From Ashinkailepas kermadecensis (Eukaryota > Arthropoda > Thecostraca > Neolepadidae): 64,000 nucleotides of DNA. The DNA is taken from assembly GCA_034440615.1 (NCBI GenBank), contig JAOTOM010004056.1, positions 87,001 through 151,000 on the forward strand, given 5' to 3'. Each line of letters starts with the position of its first letter. Within the stretch, counting starts at the first letter, position 1. Of the stretch, positions 45,701 through 56,880 are shown piece after piece. A program made the position numbers and the translations under genes. Under the pieces are notes generated by a model. It was not told the origin of the DNA. It did not search any database and saw only the letters and a program-made list of their open reading frames with translations.

Positions 45701-45760
45701 GGCAAGGTCATCTGAGATTATATTCAAGAATGGGTTAAATATTTTATTTTCCACGGTAGG
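42760..45760 (-). mobile_element. AT-rich non-LTR retrotransposon (Jockey/CR1-like group)
   Basis: The minus-strand element has an endonuclease then a reverse transcriptase but no recognisable ORF1. Its 3' end lies near the (CA)n tract and its 5' end near a GTAG tract at 45755. Base composition is distinctly more AT-rich than the other LINEs here, so it is an independent family. The exact clade needs a tree. Confidence 0.82.
42955..45754 (-). pseudogene. Endonuclease-reverse transcriptase, multiply disrupted
   Basis: The endonuclease (45754-~45100) shows ILHLNARS, ICISETWLS and IIGNLNADLL. It continues after a frameshift near 45105 with LIDNIF and SDFSDHFSIF. The RT shows GSGIDGINSR, VVKPIYKEGD, CNYRPISILP, a stop at ~44026, then KQFGFRKGMST, LRKAFDTVDR, MGVPQGSILGPLLF and YADD. 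Further breaks lie at about 44850 and 44300-44510. Catalytic residues are preserved but the protein cannot be made in one piece. Confidence 0.83.
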
Positions 45761-46570
45761 TAGGTGTTAGAACCTAGTTGTAGGGCCTACGTAACAAGGT
45801 AGGTAGTTCACCAAATTTATTACAACAATATGCTTGCCTTCCCTCTCACCCGACTCGGACGACTACATGGCTAGACCGGAGGTGCCTAGCAATTAATGGA
45901 GAATATGGATAATATTAATGGAGAATTAATGTTGAAATGGTAGCAGCGATTTGCTTTACAAAACCATTCAACATACTATTCATAAGGCTAAAGTTCATGT
46001 ACCATAGTCAAGTAATGTAACAGGTGTGTGGAAAACAAGAACTTGTTGTTAGGACACCATGTATACCTCATTCAAAAACTGCTCGGAAGCACAACGTAGA
46101 TAGATCTATTTTATACACAATTGTCTGTGCATTCAAAAATAATTGCATGATGCATAAGCGAAATTATTCAATTTATTTCAATGAAAATGTAGTACATATC
46201 TCCTCTAAGCCTAATAAGTGTCACTGGTTACCAAGTAGAATGATTACCAAACAGTTCTTTCTCTATTTCATTCATAAATGTCTTACGGCAGGCTTATTAC
46301 GCAGGACGCGGTACTCACGTGCAGTTCTTTCTTTAATAGATGCTGGGCAGTGGTATGAGTCAGTGCATGTGAACATCTCGATCCAGATATGTATATTTAG
46401 CTAATTACCTAATCTAGGAAAATATGCATTATATATTTTAGTTTGTATTTGCGAGATTTAACAAACCGATTCCATAAAATGGATTAATATTTGGTTTGTG
46501 TCAGAATACAGTCAGATACATTTCACAAACATGAGCAAAAATGAAAGCGGCAAGACAACAGTATACAGGG
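45761..46570. other. Intergenic, no recognisable gene
   Basis: Short GTAGGTAG tracts lie at 45755-45805. The remainder is AT-rich with no supported gene. Confidence 0.45.
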
Positions 46571-46579
46571 GAAAACCGA

Positions 46580-49335
46580 ACACGTGAAGTCAATTTATAA
46601 GACGTTGTTCAGCATCGCGACGAACTCGCCCCGTGTCCGAGAAGCGGAAGTGGCCGGCGGCAGTAGGTTCCAGGCCGAGGCTGCCCGGAAGGAGAAGGTT
46701 CTACGTGACATGCTGAGGCGGAAAGGCGGTGGCTCCAGTGCCCTAGCCACCGTCGCACGAGTGGAGCGCCGGGAGACATCCGACCGCCGGCGGAACAGAG
46801 AACGGATCGCCTCGGGGGCTCGCGGATCATTCAGGGCTCTGAACACGGCGATGTTGTCGCGGTGGGTGATGAGGTCACGGACACTGCGCCAGCCCAGCGT
46901 TGCCACTGTCGGCGAGATATAATCACGACGACGAGCCCCTACGACGATCCTAGCCCCAAAGTTGATCGCCTTCTGCACTCGTCCAAGGTGACATTGGGCA
47001 GCCCCGCCCCATACAGTGAGGCAGTATAGGATGTATGGAAAGACGTGAGACTGAATTAGGAGTTTGCGTGCTTCGGGTGTGAGATGGTGACGGATATTGT
47101 GGAGACAGAACAAGGTGGAGTTGCACTTTTTGGGATATGTGCTCCTCCCAGGATAGGGTGCGGTCAATGATGACTCCCAGCATCTTCACGAATGGCGAGG
47201 GGGTTAGGACGTGACTGCCAATGTTGAGTTGGTAGGATGTGGCTTTTTTTAGGGATTGGGTCGTGCCGACAAGCAGTAGGGTAGTTTTAGTGGGGTTCAT
47301 CTTCAAGGAGTTGGATGTGAAGTAAGACTGAATAGCAAGGATGGTGTTCTCTTGCCGGGATTTAAGAACGGGTAATTCATCAGGATGTGCAGAGTCTAGC
47401 AGCTGGGTGTCGTCGGCATATGATACCAGACGTCCGTATGGAAGGTATGCTGGCAGGTCATTCATGAAGATGCTGAACAGCAAGGGACCAACCAGGGACC
47501 CCTGAGGAACACCATGGGATAGCGGAAGGGATAAAGAGCCGCCCCTCACCACCTGCCGCCGGTCAGTAAGGTAGCTGTCAAACCACCTCGGGTCGACGCC
47601 GTACCACTGCAGCTTCCGCAGGAGGATATCATGGTCGACGCTGTCGAATGCTTTGCTTAGGTCGATTGAGATGACCGAAGCGATGTGACCAGTGTCGACA
47701 CGACGTGTGATCCACTCGACAGCGTCCACCAGGGCGTCCTCCGTCGAATGGCATGGCCTGTATGCATACTGGGAGGAGGAAAGAATGTGATTAGTGACTA
47801 GATAAGAGGACAGCTGGATACATACTACTTTTTCACATAACTTGGATAAGACTGGCAAAATAGAGATTGGACGAAAGTTACTGGCGACATCGCGAGGCCC
47901 AGATTTGTGAAGTGGAACAACCGAAGCAGTTTTCCACGAGGTAGGGAACACGCAGGAGACGACAGAAGTGTTAATGATGTGAAGTAGGTGAGGCCCGAGA
48001 ACCGGAAAACAGTTGCGGAGAGCGTGCAGTGGTACGCCATCGACGCCAACCGCTTTCGACGAAGACATCTCACATATGGCTCTGAATAGTTCGGGCAGGG
48101 TCACCGGGTGTAGCCGGAGGCCGGTGGTAGTCACACAAGGTGGTCGCGGAGGGATGAGTGGAACGCCGCGGTTGCCAGCAACGAGATCAGCGGCAATGCG
48201 TGGGCCCACGGAAGCAAAGTGACGATTTAATTCGTCCGCCACCGTCGCTGCCAGGCCCCTCACGGCCCCCTCCCCTCCCCGGCCGGTCGGAGCGCAAAGT
48301 CCCGGATGTGGCGCCAGAAATTGGCACGGTCTGTCAGCATTTGCGCACACACAAAGTCACGCCTGGCTTTTGCAAACGCACATTTCACACGGTTTCGCAG
48401 CCTCCGATAAGCTACCAAGTAATAATCCGTGCGATAGCTCCGCCAAGACTGAAAAGCCTGGTCACGGTCACGCATGAGCTGCAGCAGGTACGGACTGTCA
48501 CCTACCCACGGGCAACATGCCCGGCGGGGGTGGACGGTCTTGAGGGGACAATACACGTTCACCGCCACATGCCACAAGTGCATGAACTCCTTTAGTTTCG
48601 CGTCCACCCCCGCTGCCCGGTACATACTGCTCCAGTCCGCCTGCAAGAAATGAAGGCACAAGGCGTCCCAGTTAATCTTGCGCCAGGGGCGATAGGTGAA
48701 GGACGCCCGGCGACACCGCAGCCCGCGGTAGGGCACGCGCACAATTATTGTCAGATGGTCAGCAATCGGTACGAGCGGCAGCTGAATGGCCGACTCAATA
48801 TCCGGGACATTGGTGATGATATGGTCCAGCAGTGTTGCCGTCGGCCACAGATGGGTCGGCTGCCGGACAAGCTGAGAGAGGCCGAGATCCTGCAGCACCT
48901 GTCCGTAGCGACGAACACCGGGGCAGTCGGAACGAAGAAGGTTGATGTTCATATCGCCCAGGCAAAAGGTTGGCTTGCCGAGACTGATGGCGGCACGCAG
49001 CTGGTCTTGTAGCTCGTCCAGGCCGTCAGATACGGGCTCCGATGGCGGGCGGTAAACCACCCCCACAGTGACAGCACGGCGTCCCCCGCCACTCACAGAC
49101 ACCCACAGCGTCTCGCAGGACGAACCGGTACTTGATATAGGCAGCAGCTTCATATTGAATTTTTCCTTACATAGGATGGCGACGCCACCGCCTCGGGCTG
49201 CAGCAGCTGGACGGCCGCGGCCCGACTGGGCCGGACGGTCACGACGCACTAGTTTATAGCCTGGAAATACTAGGATTCTGTCGGACACGGCGGAAGAGAG
49301 CCAAGTTGGTTGGTTTGTTGGTTTGATCATTGCAG
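46580..49335 (-). mobile_element. GC-rich non-LTR retrotransposon
   Basis: The minus-strand element contains an endonuclease missing its first strands (5'-truncated near 49330), an RT and a C-terminal domain. Its GC-rich codon use resembles the host genes, unlike the AT-rich LINE next to it. A decayed relative is at 21930-23070. Confidence 0.82.
46595..49330 (-). pseudogene. Endonuclease-reverse transcriptase with two frameshifts
   Basis: The endonuclease frame (49330-48260) has GGGVAILC, VVYRPPS, CLGDMNINLL, LLDHIITNV and IADHLTI. It shifts around 48270-48350 into the RT frame (48350-46950), which has VGVDGVPLHA, NFRPISILPVLSKL, SKAFDSVDHD, HGVPQGSLVGPLLF and the catalytic YADD. A further shift near 47135 moves to the C-terminal frame (47167-46595), containing HVFPYILYCLTVWG and NDPRAPEAI. 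Both breaks sit between intact blocks, so the copy is relatively young. Confidence 0.85.
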
Positions 49336-49351
49336 AATGTGAATAAATAGG

Positions 49352-49396
49352 TACCTAGGCAGGCAGGCCAGGTACCTACCTAGGTAGGTAGGTGCC
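49352..49396. repeat. GTAGGTAG/CAGGCAGG tetranucleotide tract
   Basis: GGTACCTAGGCAGGCAGG and CCTACCTAGGTAGGTAGG words; a similar tract flanks the LINE ending at 45760. Confidence 0.7.
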
Positions 49397-49620
49397 TACT
49401 ATTAACATGAGCAAGCTGAGGTACTTTTTGCATGGGTACATATCGACCCATCCCTTATTTTGTGGTGTGTTGTGTTCCGTTTGTGACAGACTTTTGTGCA
49501 GCTGGGTGACGCGGATTTCTGTGGCGATTGGCATGCTCTCCATTGTCCAGAGTTGCGTAACATGGTAACAGGTTATTTCCATAGCTTCTTTCGGCAAAAT
49601 AAGTTCTCCAGAACACTGAT

Positions 49621-49824
49621 CAGGGGTGCAGCCAGGATTTCGTAAGGGGGGGGGAGGCGACTGAAGGGAAATTTAATGAAACAGAGAATGTTTTCGGAGC
49701 GCTTCGTGCGCCGAATATTTATGTTTTTGCGAAGTGAAAATCTAAAGATTTCCTGTTTGATCTAGTTAATTTTTGGTTGCTAAGAGGGAGGGGCCGACCC
49801 CCGGCCCACTTAGCTGCGCCACTG
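49621..49824. mobile_element. hAT-type MITE, 204 bp
   Basis: CAGGGGTGCAGCCAGGATTT (left) and AGCTGCGCCACTG (right) are inverted termini. Flanks ACACTGAT (49613-49620) and ACGCTGAT (49825-49832) agree at 7 of 8 positions. It contains a small GCGCTTCGTGCGC hairpin. Related to the elements at 42119 and 58776. Confidence 0.78.
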
Positions 49825-49832
49825 ACGCTGAT

Positions 49833-50189
49833 TCACCGAAAACCGTGTCTTCACAACAATTCACATCCTTGCATGAGAGCGACATATCATCTTTAATGCC
49901 GCAAGCTGCCCCAGTAAAGGATATTCAGTCGCGTCTCGTGTTGTGTAAACAACAAGCTGTTGTTCGTGTTTACGTGTTGCACATATTTTTCACCTTTCGG
50001 GCCACTTCATACCAGTCCAGATCGCAGCAACTGCGTTGCGGTCAACGAGCTATGGAATGACACTGGATGTGCCATACGACTCGACCATTCAGATTGATCG
50101 CTGAAGGTCCATTGTGCTAACGACAGAAACAAGCTGACTCAGTTGTGCGTGCCGCGGGGTATCTCAGTGATCTGGTGTTTGGGAGCGAG
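49833..50189. other. Intergenic, no recognisable gene
   Basis: Short spacer between the MITE and the 35-bp array; no gene is seen. Confidence 0.45.
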
Positions 50190-51442
50190 TGGAGGGGGAC
50201 ACCGGGCACCGTACACCAGACGGCCGGAGGAAGACACCGGACAACGTACACCAGACGACAGGAGGGAGACACCGGACACCGTACACCAGACGACAGGAGG
50301 GAGACACCGGACACCGTACACCAGACGACAGGAGGGAGACACCGGTCACCGTACACCAGACGACAGGAGGGAGATACCGGACAACATGCACCAGACGGCC
50401 GGAGGGAGACACCGGACACCGTACACCAGACGACAGGAGGGAGACACCGGTCACCGTACACCAGACGACAGGAGGGAGATACCGGACAACATGCACCAGA
50501 CGGCCGGAGGGAGACACCGGACACCGTACACCAGACGACCGGAGGGAGACACCGGACACCGTACACCAGACGACAGGAGGGAGACACCGGACACCATACA
50601 CCAGACGACAGGAGGGAGACACCGGACACCGTACACCAGACGACAGGAGGGAGACACCGGACACCGTACACCAGACGACAGGAGGGAGACACCGGACACC
50701 GTACACCAGACGACAGGAGGGAGACACCGGGCACCGTACACCAGACGACAGGAGGGAGACACCGGGCACCGTACACCAGACGACCGGAGGGAGACACCGG
50801 ACACCATACACCAGACGACAGGAGGGAGATACCGGACACCGTACACCAGACGACAGGAGGGAGAGACCGGGCACCGTACACCAGACGACAGGAGGGAGAC
50901 ACCGGGCACCGTACACCAGACGACAGGAGGGAGACACCGGGCACCGTACACCAGACGACCGGGGGAGACACGACAGTCCCGACGACAGGAGGGAGACACC
51001 GGGCACCGTACACCAGACGACAGGAGGGAGACACCGGGCACCGTACACCAGACGACAGGAGGGAGACACCGGGCACCGTACACCAGACGACGGGAGGGGA
51101 GACACCGGGCACCGTACACCAGACGACAGGAGGGAGACACCGGGCACCGTACACCAGACGACAGGAGGGAGACACCGGGCACCGTACACCAGACGACAGG
51201 AGGGAGACACCGGACACCATACACCAGACGACAGGAGGGAGACACCGGACACCGTACACCAGACGACAGGAGGGAGACACCGGACACCGTACACCAGACG
51301 ACAGGAGGAAGACACCGGACACCGTACACCAGACGACAGGAGGGAGACACCGGGCACCGTACACCAGACGACCGGAGGGAGACACGGGACACCACACACC
51401 AGACGACAGGAGGGAGAGACCGGACACCGTACACCAGACGCC
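50190..51442. repeat. 35-bp minisatellite, ~36 units, open in several frames
   Basis: The unit is ACACCGTACACCAGACGACA then GGAGGGAGACACCGG, with a few G/A variants, one shortened unit near 50960-50985 and a slightly altered one near 51090. Because 35 is not a multiple of three, each frame cycles through all three phases. As the unit lacks stops, frames of 300-460 codons arise on both strands. These are composition artefacts, not genes. Confidence 0.95.
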
Positions 51443-52274
51443 GCGGTGAAGCAATACGCGACTGTCCCCCTAATTGGCCTGTTGCTTCGTTTGCATTTTT
51501 TATCCTCTGCAGTCATTCACCGTATTTGAAGTAAAAAAGAGAGCTAGTTTGTTTTCAAGTGTTTACATTTTCGCTCCACAGATGACAGCGCGATCGGCTG
51601 ACATAAGTAAGCTGAATAGCGTCAAAAGCATAAGCCGTACAGACATGAAACTTGCACCATTTATGGAAAGTCATGTGGGCTACTCAAAATGTCAATTTCG
51701 GGAAATTTCCTCCAAACACGTTTTGAAAATATACCAAAAGGGTCATGTAAGCTCATTGTGATCTATCCCGTGATAATTTCACCAAGCAAATGCTAAGCCT
51801 TTTGGTCGACCCACTCTAATGTGCAGATGTGCTGCCAATGCTTTGCATGCATTCGCCAAGTGTAAGTAGGTGCTTAACATGACCATGGTTTATTTAATAC
51901 TGCATTGCAACAGGCTGTGCAACCAACTTTAACCTTGACCTTGACCTTCACTTGCTCTTCTGTAATGTCATTTAATATACCGTAATGCAATGCGTCTTGC
52001 ATATTTAAGTCTCATTATGCTTGTTTTGATAGTAATCAGTCAGAAGTAGAATTTAGCATAGATTAGGATTCCTTGATCTATTTCAAGTCAGTCAATGATC
52101 TATTTCAATTCAGATCTGTGAAGGTCAATCCAAATCCAATCAGAATCCATTGAAAACCAAAACGGCAATCCAAATCCGATCTGTTAAAAAATGTTTGGTT
52201 ACAACAAGCAGAGCTTCTGCTTCGAGATAAACCATAAATCCAATCCAGCTCCGAATGCTTCGCCAAAATTATAT
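51443..52274. other. Intergenic, no recognisable gene
   Basis: No gene is supported. A CCTTGACCTTGACCTTCACT run at ~51932-51952 adds more AGGTCA-type half-sites (minus strand), and GATTGGATT-like words recur around 52090-52260. Confidence 0.45.
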
Positions 52275-53260
52275 CACATCCAATCATTACTGATACCCCG
52301 CAATTTCCTGCTGAAGCACTGCATTACTAATACCCCACAATTGCCTGCTGAAGCACTGCATTACTGATACCCCACAATTGTCTGCTGAAGTACTGCATTA
52401 CTAATACCCCACAATTGTCTGCTGAAGCACTGCATTACTGATACCTCACAATTGCCTGCTGAAGCCGCATACCCAGCACCATTACTGATACCCCGCAATT
52501 GCCTGCTGAAGCACTGCATTACTGATACCTCACAATTGCCTGCTGAAGTACTGCATTACTGATACCCCACAATTGTCTGCTGAAGCACTGCATTACTGAT
52601 ACCTCACAATTGCCTGCTGAAGCACTGCATTACTGATACCTCACAATTGCCTGCTGAAGTACTGCATTACTGATACCCCACAATTGTCTGCTGAAGCACT
52701 GCATTACTGATACCTCACAATTGCCTGCTGAAGCACTGCATTACTGATACCTCACAATTGCCTGCTGAAGTACTGCATTACTGATACCCCACAATTGTCT
52801 GCTGAAGCACTGCATTACTGATACCCCACAATTGCCTGGTGAAGCACTGCATTACTGATACCCCACAATTGTCTGCTGAAGCACTGCATTACTGATACCT
52901 CACAATTGCCTGCTGAAGCACTGCATTACTGATACCTCACAATTGCCTGCTGAAGTACTGCATTACTGATACCCCACAATTGTCTGCTCAAGCACTGCAT
53001 TACTGATACCCCACAATTGCCTGGTGAAGCACTGCATTACTGATACCTCACAATTGTCTGCTGAAGCACTGCATTACTGATACCTCACAATTGCCTGCTG
53101 AAGCACTGCATTACTGACACCTCACAATTGTCTGCTGAAGCACTGCATTACTGATACCTCACAATTGCCTGGCGAAACACTGCATTACTGATACCCCACA
53201 ATTGCCTGCTGAAGCACTGCATTACTGATACCCTGAAATTACCTGCTGAAGCACTGTAAT
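52275..53260. repeat. 37-bp satellite with 111-bp higher-order pattern
   Basis: About 26 units of CATTACTGATACCTCACAAT then TGCCTGCTGAAGCACTG. Variants CCCC/CCTC, TGTCTG/TGCCTG and AGTACTG/AGCACTG recur in a fixed order of three units from about 52500 to 52980, giving a 111-bp higher-order repeat. Confidence 0.93.
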
Positions 53261-53765
53261 ACTGCACTGCATTAGCTCCTGGCTTTCGCCTTGGCTCTAC
53301 CGAAGCATCAGCATGCGATATCGCTGAATTTTGGTGAGAATCTGCTGAACGCCGGATGCCGTGCTTCTTGTCTTGGTCAATAAAGCATGTTTAATGCAAA
53401 TATCTTCTGTACTTAATATACGGATTTTCTGTCGTATAGGCGTCAATTTCCTTCCCATGCCTCGAAAATTCCCGATCGCGCAGACTTCTTCGGTACATTG
53501 CATATGACGATGCGTGGCGAATGGTAGCGTGCGGATGACGCTAGAGCTGTGGTGCGGCCTCGAGTGGGGCGGCGCGGAGCAGCAGGCATAAGTCAGCTGT
53601 GGGGCAGCAGTGCTGCACCAGCCAACACTGACAGGTGTTCCGCTCCCTCAGTGGCCCACACCGCCAGAGATGGCCTCGCTTATTGTGAGGTAATGAACGT
53701 CTAGCGATTCGTTCCCATGTTTATATTGCCGCCTATGTCTGAAGTGATCACTAAGCTGGTCACTG
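53261..53765. other. Intergenic, no recognisable gene
   Basis: No supported gene; GC content rises towards 53600. Confidence 0.45.
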
Positions 53766-53940
53766 TGCAGCAATGGTCACTGTGCACTGGTCACTGGTCA
53801 CTGTGCACTGGTCACTGTGCACTGGTCACTGGTCACTGTGTACTGGTCACTGGTCACTGTGCATTGGCCACTGTGTACTGGTCACTGGTCACTGTGCATT
53901 GGCCACTGTGCACTGGTCACCGGTCTGGTCACTGTGCAGT
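53766..53940. repeat. GGTCACTGTGCACT short tandem array
   Basis: Irregular tandem units of CTGGTCACTGTGCACT, some with TGTACTG or TGCATTGGCC variants. Confidence 0.9.
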
Positions 53941-54000
53941 AATGATGTAACCAATCACCGCGAAGTTTGTTAAGTTGTGGTGACTTGTTCAGTTTGGCTC

Positions 54001-54545
54001 ATGACGTCATTGACGGTCACTAACGAACTACCTGGTGGGACCCCCCCCCCCCCTCCTCTTCATGACGTTATGTTCTTGACGGGCACTAACTAACTACCGG
54101 GGTGGGACACCCCTCCCCCCCCCCCTCCTCATGACGTTCTGTTATTGACGGTCATTAACTAACTACCGGGTGGGACCCCCCCCCCTCAGCATGACGTTCT
54201 GTTCTTGACGGCCATTAACTAACTACCGGGGTGGGACAACCACCCCCCTCCTCATGACGTTCTGTTCTTCACGGCCATTAACTAACTACCTGGGTGAGAC
54301 ACCCCCCTCCTCATGACGTTCTGTTATTGACGGCCATTAACTGGCTACAGGGGTGGGACACCCCCCCCTCCTCCTCATGACGTTATATTATTGACGGCCA
54401 TTAACTAACTACGGGAGTGGGACACCCCCCCTCCTCATGACGTTCTGTTATTGACGGCCATTAACTAACTACCGGGGTGGGACACCCCCTCATGACGTTC
54501 TGTTATTGACGGTCATTAACTAACTACCGAGGTGGGACCCCCTCC
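54001..54545. repeat. ~60-bp tandem array, about nine units
   Basis: Each unit holds ATGACGTTCTGTTATTGACG, GCCATTAACTAACTACCGGG and GTGGGACACCCCCC with C-run length variation. It ends about 640 bases before the transporter start codon. Confidence 0.92.
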
Positions 54546-55180
54546 TCACCGCCATCAGTGTATCGTTTCCTGTTGGCGATACTAATAAATAGTGTGTTAA
54601 CGGTGGTCTGACATTGGTGGGCGGCGCGAGCCGGGCAACTGATGAGCCATAAAACCGACACAAAGGCGTCCAGGTGAGACCGTGCAGTGACCATAGCTGC
54701 GGTCGAAGTAAGCGTACCGATGAGGGAGAATTTGACCGGTAGTCTGCCTCTGAGTCTCTGGAACTGGCACTCTTGTGTGTCTGACCGGCACTCCGGCACC
54801 GCGTGCCTTGAGCCCAATTCCAGGGCGAGTGGCTCGAGGATCCCCAGACCGAACGCCCGCGCGCGACGCGATCACAGCCAAATTGGTGCGGAGTTCGACT
54901 GGGACCGCCATTCGGATCGGTGGCTCCTTCCGCCGCCGACATCATAGCCATAGCCGAAACTTCGATCAGGGCGCGCCGATCAGCTGCCTGACCGAGATTG
55001 GTGGGCGCCGCCGCCGCCGCCGCCGCCCCCGCCCCCGCCGCCGGCCGGTCGCCCAGGGCGGCCGGCCGACAGTGCTGGCCGGCCGTCGGACGCCTGCGCT
55101 GGCGCCATCGACCAGTCGCCGCCGGAGCTATCTTCGGAGCGGAGCGGCGGCCAGCGGACCACCACCGCGGCGTGCTCTCG
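54546..55180 (+). promoter_or_regulatory. GC-rich upstream region / 5' UTR of the transporter gene
   Basis: The region becomes very GC-rich and includes a (CCG)n/(CCGCCCCC)n tract at about 55005-55040. Open frames on both strands look compositional. A frame continuous with the transporter extends upstream to 54998, but its Ala/Arg-rich sequence does not look conserved. The transcription start was not located. Confidence 0.4.
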
Positions 55181-55478
55181 ATGCCCCCGCAGACGGCTGA
55201 CCGTGGCCGTGGCCGTGACCGTGTCACTCTCGACATGTCCCGCCCACTCACGCCCGAGGGCTCGCCGCGGAAGCTGACCGACTTGACCCGGCCCCAGCCC
55301 AGCCCCGCGGCGCTGCAGCTAGAGAAGGACCGCGGAGCCTTCGGCTATTTCGTGGTGCTGGTCAGCTTCCTCTGCAACGGCGTCATATTCGGCATCATCA
55401 ACTGCTATGGCGTGCTGTACGTGGCGTTCCTGCAGCAGATGGAGCAGAATGGAGTCACCAACGCTGCCTTCAAGTGTT
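55181..55478 (+). CDS. Monocarboxylate transporter (SLC16/MCT-like), coding exon 1
   Basis: This encodes the cytosolic N-terminus and first membrane helix of a proton-linked or related monocarboxylate transporter of the major facilitator superfamily. The MCT signature around TM1 is present: RGAFGYFVVLVSFLCNGVIF then GIINCYGVLYVAFL (residues ~51-83 counted from 55181). ATG at 55181 (MPPQTADRG) or 55235 (MSRPLTPEG) could start it; the second begins the more MCT-like low-complexity tail. The exon ends at T|GTGAGT (55478/55479) in phase 1. The exon at 59341 supplies CG, giving a Ser codon and the continuous segment AAFKC-S-LAGSLCTGMTFLM, which fits the MCT TM1-TM2 region. The intron is 3862 bases. 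Confidence 0.8.
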
Positions 55479-56504
55479 GTGAGTAGTCTATTTGTCAGGT
55501 GCTGGGTCCATGTTCAGTAAGATGTATCACGTGTTAATGCGGATTCTGTGTCGGAATCTTTCCGCATACAGTCATCTCGCAGCACATTGCCACATCATTG
55601 CACTGATTAACACTACCTCCTCTCCGTTTATGTATGGCTTTTAAATGCGTGTCAACACAGACGAATCCTGAAGGCTTGTTGGCATTCCAGTACATCCAGG
55701 TGGTTCAGAACTTGAGGGAGTATTGCATTGTGTGCAACAGTGCCCACATCGATGCGGTTTCTAAGCAAGTTATGAAAAGAGAACACGACGCGGAGGAAAT
55801 GTGAACATTTTCGACGCATATGTTTCATTGCTACGGGTCCATAGATTTCGCCGTTGCGAGTCCATGAATTTCGCTGTTCCAAGTTCATAGATTTCGTTGC
55901 TGCAAGTCCAAAGAGCAGTACTGATAAGGCTCTGGCAGAGTTGGAGAATAGCCAAATGCGTGGCATACGCGGGACCTCGGACTTCACCCACATGCCAGTT
56001 GTCAGCGTGAATCAGCTGTGGGTAATACAAGTAATACAACATCCCAGTAAGCACACGGAACTATGGGCATGAAGTTACTGGCACACGGCAGAGGTGCACT
56101 GCAAGTAGAATTCAGCCGGCTGTGCGCAAGAAAACCGCGTGGCCTAGCGTTCCATCGGCAATGATTTCCTGTGAGTCACACGACGAATCCTTCTGCAGGA
56201 CTGAACAATATCTGGAGCCCGGGGTTCAGTTTATGCACCTGTAATATTTAGCGAGCATTACAGTAGCTGACGCGATGGACTGAGCCAGATGCCCGTTGGG
56301 CCATACCGATTAAAGCATGGAGGGTTTTCGTGGCCGATTTTACTGTACTAGTGATGCAAATCAGAGCCAACATCGTTACATTGAGACATGCCACTCTCAT
56401 GTTAGTATACACGTCGTGCTCGGCAGGTATATGCAGTGCTTGTAAGCTGCTTCAAATCATCAGCATGGCTGACCGCAGCATGTTTTAATGACGGTTATCC
56501 CGGT
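55479..56504 (+). other. Transporter intron 1, proximal part
   Basis: No independent gene is recognised. Short repeated words of the type CATAGATTTCG / CATGAATTTCG occur at 55840-55910. Confidence 0.5.
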
Positions 56505-56880
56505 CCGGCAGTCGGTGGGAGTATGACCCACACGACTTCCTCGGCGGGAGAATGACCCACACGACTTCCTCGGCGGGAGAATGACCCACACGACTTCCTC
56601 GGCGGGAGTATGACCCACACGACTTCCTCGGCGGGAGAATGACCCACACGACTTCCTTGGCGGGAGTATGACCCACACGACTTCCTCGGCGGGAGTATGA
56701 CCCACACGACTTCCTCGGCGGGAGAATGACCCACACGACTTCCTTGGCGGGAGTATGACCCACACGACTTCCTTGGCGGGAGTATGACGCTTATGACTTC
56801 CTCGGCGGGGTATGACCCGCACGACTTCCTCAGCGGGAGCATGACGGCCCCGACGGGAGTATGACCCGTACGACTGCCTC
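56505..56880. repeat. 29-bp minisatellite in transporter intron 1
   Basis: About 12-13 units of GACCCACACGACTTCCTCGG then CGGGAGAAT or CGGGAGTAT, decaying towards 56880. Confidence 0.92.

Noticed and set aside
50117..51534. Six overlapping frames of 327-463 codons
   Set aside because: All are translations of the 35-bp minisatellite; no non-repetitive domain, start context or family motif.
50190..53260. CRISPR-like repeat array
   Set aside because: Units are directly tandem with no unique spacers, and the context is animal nuclear DNA.
54998..55180. N-terminal extension of the transporter frame
   Set aside because: Open only because of (CCG)n composition; internal ATGs at 55181 or 55235 give normal MCT-like N-termini.
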